Assembly (NCBI GenBank): GCA_039881145.1
Contig: JAYKKI010000027.1
Coordinates: 20,285,001 to 20,349,000 of the forward strand
DNA length: 64,000 nucleotides
Direction of reading: 5' to 3'
Source of the DNA: Druceiella hillmani
Taxonomy: Eukaryota > Arthropoda > Insecta > Lepidoptera > Hepialidae
Each line of letters starts with the position of its first letter. Position 1 is the stretch's first letter. Position numbers and translations under genes: made by a program. Positions 60,511 to 64,000 of this stretch are shown piece after piece. The notes below the pieces were generated by a model that made no database searches, had not been told where the DNA came from, and saw only the letters and a program-made list of their open reading frames with translations.

Positions 60511-61760
60511 CATGTCAATATATTGAAAATTTTTAATCTTATAATATTTCTTCAATCTAAAATCTGTTGTTGTAAAAAATGAATAAAAACAGATAAAAAT
60601 ATCAAAGCGATAAGTATTTTGTGAGTAATTCGATGCAATTAAAGTAAGCAAGTAAAACAGCATTTAAAATTTTAAAAGGGTGGGTATTTTCTTAGTACAT
60701 TGCAGCAATTCAATTTTTATTATAGTTTATCACTTTTTTATAAGGTATATATACCTATAGATTTTGTAGAGGTGTGGAAAATATTAGACAATTTTAAATG
60801 TTATGTTAATAAAAAGTTCGTTTATCCATTTCGCTGTTTATCGATGAGAATGACTCGATAAACCTTGAATGAAGGTTCGTATACAAACCTTCATTTACGT
60901 ATAATGAACAAATGTGATTCTTTTACATTTACAAAACTGTTTCATACGCTGCATTAGCTACTCAATATGGAACTGGACCATCGTAGAGTTGTGAATATAT
61001 GTTTTTTTTTGGAAATTGAATACGTTTAAATAACTGTTCTGTTCATATAAGGTAAAGAGAAAAATAGTTTACTTGATTGCGAGTTCTTACATTGAAGTGT
61101 AAGTTATTTCTCGAGTTTTTATTGTTCATTTCGATACTTATGATTAGTATCGAATATAAAACCTTTCCTTTGATAAATTATTAAATTAAATACTATATAG
61201 AATATATTTGGCGTTAATTTGGTAGAAATTCATTATTGATAATTAAATGAAACTACGTGATGTAGTATTATTTTTACTTTCTTTAAGTTCTTTACCACGA
61301 CCTAGATTACGTTCTTATTCTAATCTTAAGAATTTATACTTGAATTTTAAGATTTGGAAGTTTTTGAAATGATTCTGATTTAGTTTTATTCCCGATAAAA
61401 AGGAAAACATTAGTTTTAAATTTAGAAAATAATTTTCAAATTTGGATTTGATTGGCAAAAGAAATAAATGTATGAAAAGAAAATTTGTGTGTAAACTACT
61501 TTTTACATTAATTCCAGTGACTTACGAGTATTTAAACACGAATATTGTGTTGATGACTTCAAAAAATTACAAGAAAAAAGCGCAACCTCAGATACTTCAA
61601 ATATAGAGAGATAAATATTGTGATATGGCCATCGGGAAATATTTTGAAACATTATAGTTCTCAGGCTTCGATCATGAACAGTCCTGAAGTAAATAAAAAG
61701 TGGAGATAATGAATTGTGAATATATTTCCTAAGCCGATTTCTCCCATAAACTATGCTACT
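60511..61760. other. Spacer of D without the LINE; half-palindrome
   Basis: About 60400-61135 has no counterpart in A and B. From 61140 (GATTAGTATCGAATATAAAA) it rejoins A at about 10872, including the half-palindrome (about 61195-61310). No gene. Confidence 0.6.
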
Positions 61761-61976
61761 TCCGTGTCCACCACACACGGTCAGAACTCTCAGTCGGATT
61801 TACTAACGGTTAAAAAAGTATTTTGTATGGATACTTTAGGATTTAGATCGCGCAATAGAGTACGCTCGGTAAAGTAGACACTTATTCCGACTTGACTGAC
61901 AGTTAATGAGAAACAGAAATATGTCATTAACTGTCAGTAAGTCCGACTGAGAGTCTTGCGTGTGGTGCACATGGCT
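61761..61976. mobile_element. Foldback MITE-like element (D)
   Basis: Best preserved outer ends of this element: CCGTGTCCACCACACACGG...AACTCTCAGTCGG on the left pairs with CCGACTGAGAGTCTTGCGTG...GGTGCACATGG on the right. Non-coding. Confidence 0.65.
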
Positions 61977-62559
61977 GTTAGAGACCGGAAACAAACATTT
62001 GTCATTAGGAATAACTCCAAAAGACTTTTTATTAAAATTGAAAATATATATCTCTAATTTACATATTTTACAGTGTTTTCTTGAATTGATAATGAAAAAA
62101 GACCTATAAAAATGCTACTTAAGACGGATTATAACACGACAAAAATTACTAAACAAAAATTAGTGCAAAAATTAGTTCAGTCAGCGGGTTATATATTTAA
62201 AATTCTAGCGAAACAATTACTCGACCCATATTCAAAAAATAGATCAAAAATGTATATAACACAATCTTATCACTTTATTTTGTTACCGCCTGTTCCTAAA
62301 GCAAATTCAGACCAATTAATATTCACAGTCACCCTAATCATTGGGTTTAGCTTTGTATCGTAAGATTTAAGATAAAGGTACAATCGATTTGAGGGGAAAT
62401 TGATTTAAGAGCTTTGTTAATGCTTAATATTTCGGGGCACCATTTAATATTTCTGGCTGGGAATATATTTATAAATAAAAAACTATGATTTTGGAAAAAT
62501 GATAAGAATTTGAATTAATTTTTACAATACTTTTGCATATATTTTTCCTAATTCTGATG

Positions 62560-62787
62560 TCAATTATAAAAGTCGCTAGACGTTATTATTAGACCATGGA
62601 GGTATTCACGTACACGCGAGTACCCACACGACATACGCATAAAACATGTGACATACCCACACGACATACGCGTAGACATGAAGGGAATTATTATGGAAAC
62701 GTATGTCTGTATCTTAAAACCAAACAAATACGTTTGCACTGAATCCACGTACAAATGCTGCTCTTTTTCAAAAGTTTTCGCATCCAA
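62560..62787 (-). other. Conserved short ORF of unknown nature (D)
   Basis: Third copy of the EDAEAILDAKTFEK frame (see 13128-13358). It is open on the minus strand from about 62815 down through 62560, so the frame survives in all three units that contain the region. Confidence 0.35.
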
Positions 62788-62929
62788 AATAGCTTCAGCA
62801 TCTTCGTAGGTAAAAGAAGAGTTGACACATCGGAAGATAAATATTTTTAAGGTATTGGAGTTGAAGCACTTTTATTTTATCGTATATAGTTTAGTATAAT
62901 TTAAAATATAATAAATAACTTAATTCCTC

Positions 62930-63420
62930 AATCCAAATACATCCACTAAATGTGATCAATATGGTGGCCAACGGGCGGCGAGAGACTCGAGTGAAATAAA
63001 TCCCGTCGCGCGCTAAATAAAGATATCGGCCAGCGCTCCGCTCCAGCAAACTGTGGCAGTAAACAAACGACTGACTGAAATTATTCGTGAAATCTGTCTT
63101 ATTCAGTGGTAATGAAACGCAAATAGATACAGACCACAGTTAACTTTGCGCGCAGCTGTATTTTATGAAGGCTTATGGAGCTAAATGCATTCAAGTGCAC
63201 TAGAGTGTGTCAATGTTATGCTTAGCTGGGAGCTGAAGCGAATTGTGTTTAGATATTTTGAAGCATGTCTGGTTTAATAATTCATTAGTATGTACATTTA
63301 CTAGTGAACTATGTTTTATTTGTGTGGACAGTTTACATGAGGTCTGATTTGGGTAGCGCGATTTAATTTATTAAAACGCTATCTATCGTGGCTAGTTGGA
63401 AGCGGTATTAACATGTAAGT
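62930..63420. repeat. Delta block, copy D-2/3 hybrid
   Basis: Begins as delta-2 in context and carries its CAGTAAACAAACG marker (about 63056), then shows the delta-3 marker CTGAAATTATTCG and the delta-3 tail. The whole interval between the second and third delta, including an entire S start, is missing from D. Confidence 0.8.
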
Positions 63421-63870
63421 TTACGAGTTCTGAATTTTTTTTAAATTTGTTATTTTAAAAAACAATGAAAATATTAAAGGGTACAATGAAATAACATTTT
63501 ATTTATCATTGGATGCAATTAAAGTAAGCACAGAAAAAAGCTATCAAAACATTAAAAGAATAAGTGTTTTCCTAGTAACCTGAAGTAACTCATTTCTATT
63601 TATAATCCAACACTTATTTGTAAGAATGTCTGGACCTAAAGAATTTGCAGAGATCTGGCCTTCTTTAAGATTTTAGACAATTTCTAAAATTATTTTCATA
63701 AAAAAATGTTTCTCTTTTGCCTAATAAACGATATCCACTTCCTAATAACCAACACTCTCTGTTTTAAATTTATTGCATATATAACCACCCTAATAATATA
63801 TACTTTTATGGTACATATTCATTTGGTACAATGTTCTAACGTTTTTTTTGTCATTTCACTCAATAAAATA

Positions 63871-64000
63871 ACGTTAGAATAACAATATTCTAACTTTGTT
63901 GAATGTGTTTTATACACATTCAATAAAATTACGTTAGAATAACAATATTCTAACTTTACTGAATGTGTTGTATACACATTCAATAAAATCACGTTAGAAT
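63871..64000. repeat. 60-bp tandem repeat, at least two copies (D)
   Basis: Units at 63871-63930 and 63931-63990; a third begins at 63991 and is cut by the window end, so the true copy number is unknown here. Confidence 0.9.

Larger units (their letters stand above)
54027..64000. repeat. Macro-satellite unit D (partial, deleted, cut by window end)
   Basis: Fourth unit. It follows L to about 59040 (equivalent to A about 4215), jumps to A about 7590, and keeps the RNase H relic (59413-59905) and the first delta. It has no LINE insertion and passes from the second delta straight into third-delta-type sequence at about 63070. The last kilobase is nearly identical to C (offset about 11010). By comparison with C, roughly 1 kb of the unit lies beyond the window. 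Confidence 0.88.

Overview
This is AT-rich, non-coding eukaryotic nuclear DNA, most probably from a moth or butterfly (Lepidoptera). Three signs point there. Short repeats built around a GGGTTCCGTTTTT...TACGGAACCC hairpin occur about ten times and are very common in lepidopteran genomes (recalled, not searched). There is a LINE ORF1 of a type I associate with Lepidoptera. Remnants of Jockey-like and Mutator-like elements are also present. I see no intact host gene, no tRNA or rRNA, and no CRISPR array. | Layout: nearly the whole window is a head-to-tail tandem array of very long, composite units. Unit A is 1-20395, B about 20396-42067, C about 42068-54026, and D about 54027 to beyond the window end. 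A and B are long units (20.4 and 21.7 kb); C and D are about 12 and 11 kb because of large internal deletions. Each long unit has a long half L (about 14.2 kb) and a shorter half S (about 6-8 kb) that descend from one ancestral sequence. The halves share a start block, a GC-rich block here called beta (7 copies in the window), reverse-transcriptase relics, and a GC-richer block called delta (9 copies, three per long unit). | Embedded in each unit are broken transposon genes: an RNase H tail of a Jockey/I-like LINE (A, B, D), an internally deleted LINE with ORF1 fused in frame to the tail of ORF2 (A, B), a Mutator-like transposase tail (A, B, C), and a Jockey-like palm/thumb fragment (best in C). 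Every recognisable transposon coding relic lies on the minus strand. Single-unit insertions give relative ages: a 700-bp hAT-type element and a 228-bp near-perfect palindrome are found only in B. | A and B appear identical over the first 5.1 kb and then diverge, C and D resemble each other over other stretches, and several copies are mosaics that switch type inside beta or delta. The window is therefore best read as a recombining macro-satellite of transposon debris, as seen on W chromosomes, heterochromatin or piRNA clusters. Which of these it is cannot be decided from sequence alone. Edges of repeat blocks were set by eye and are accurate to a few tens of bases unless a target-site duplication is quoted.
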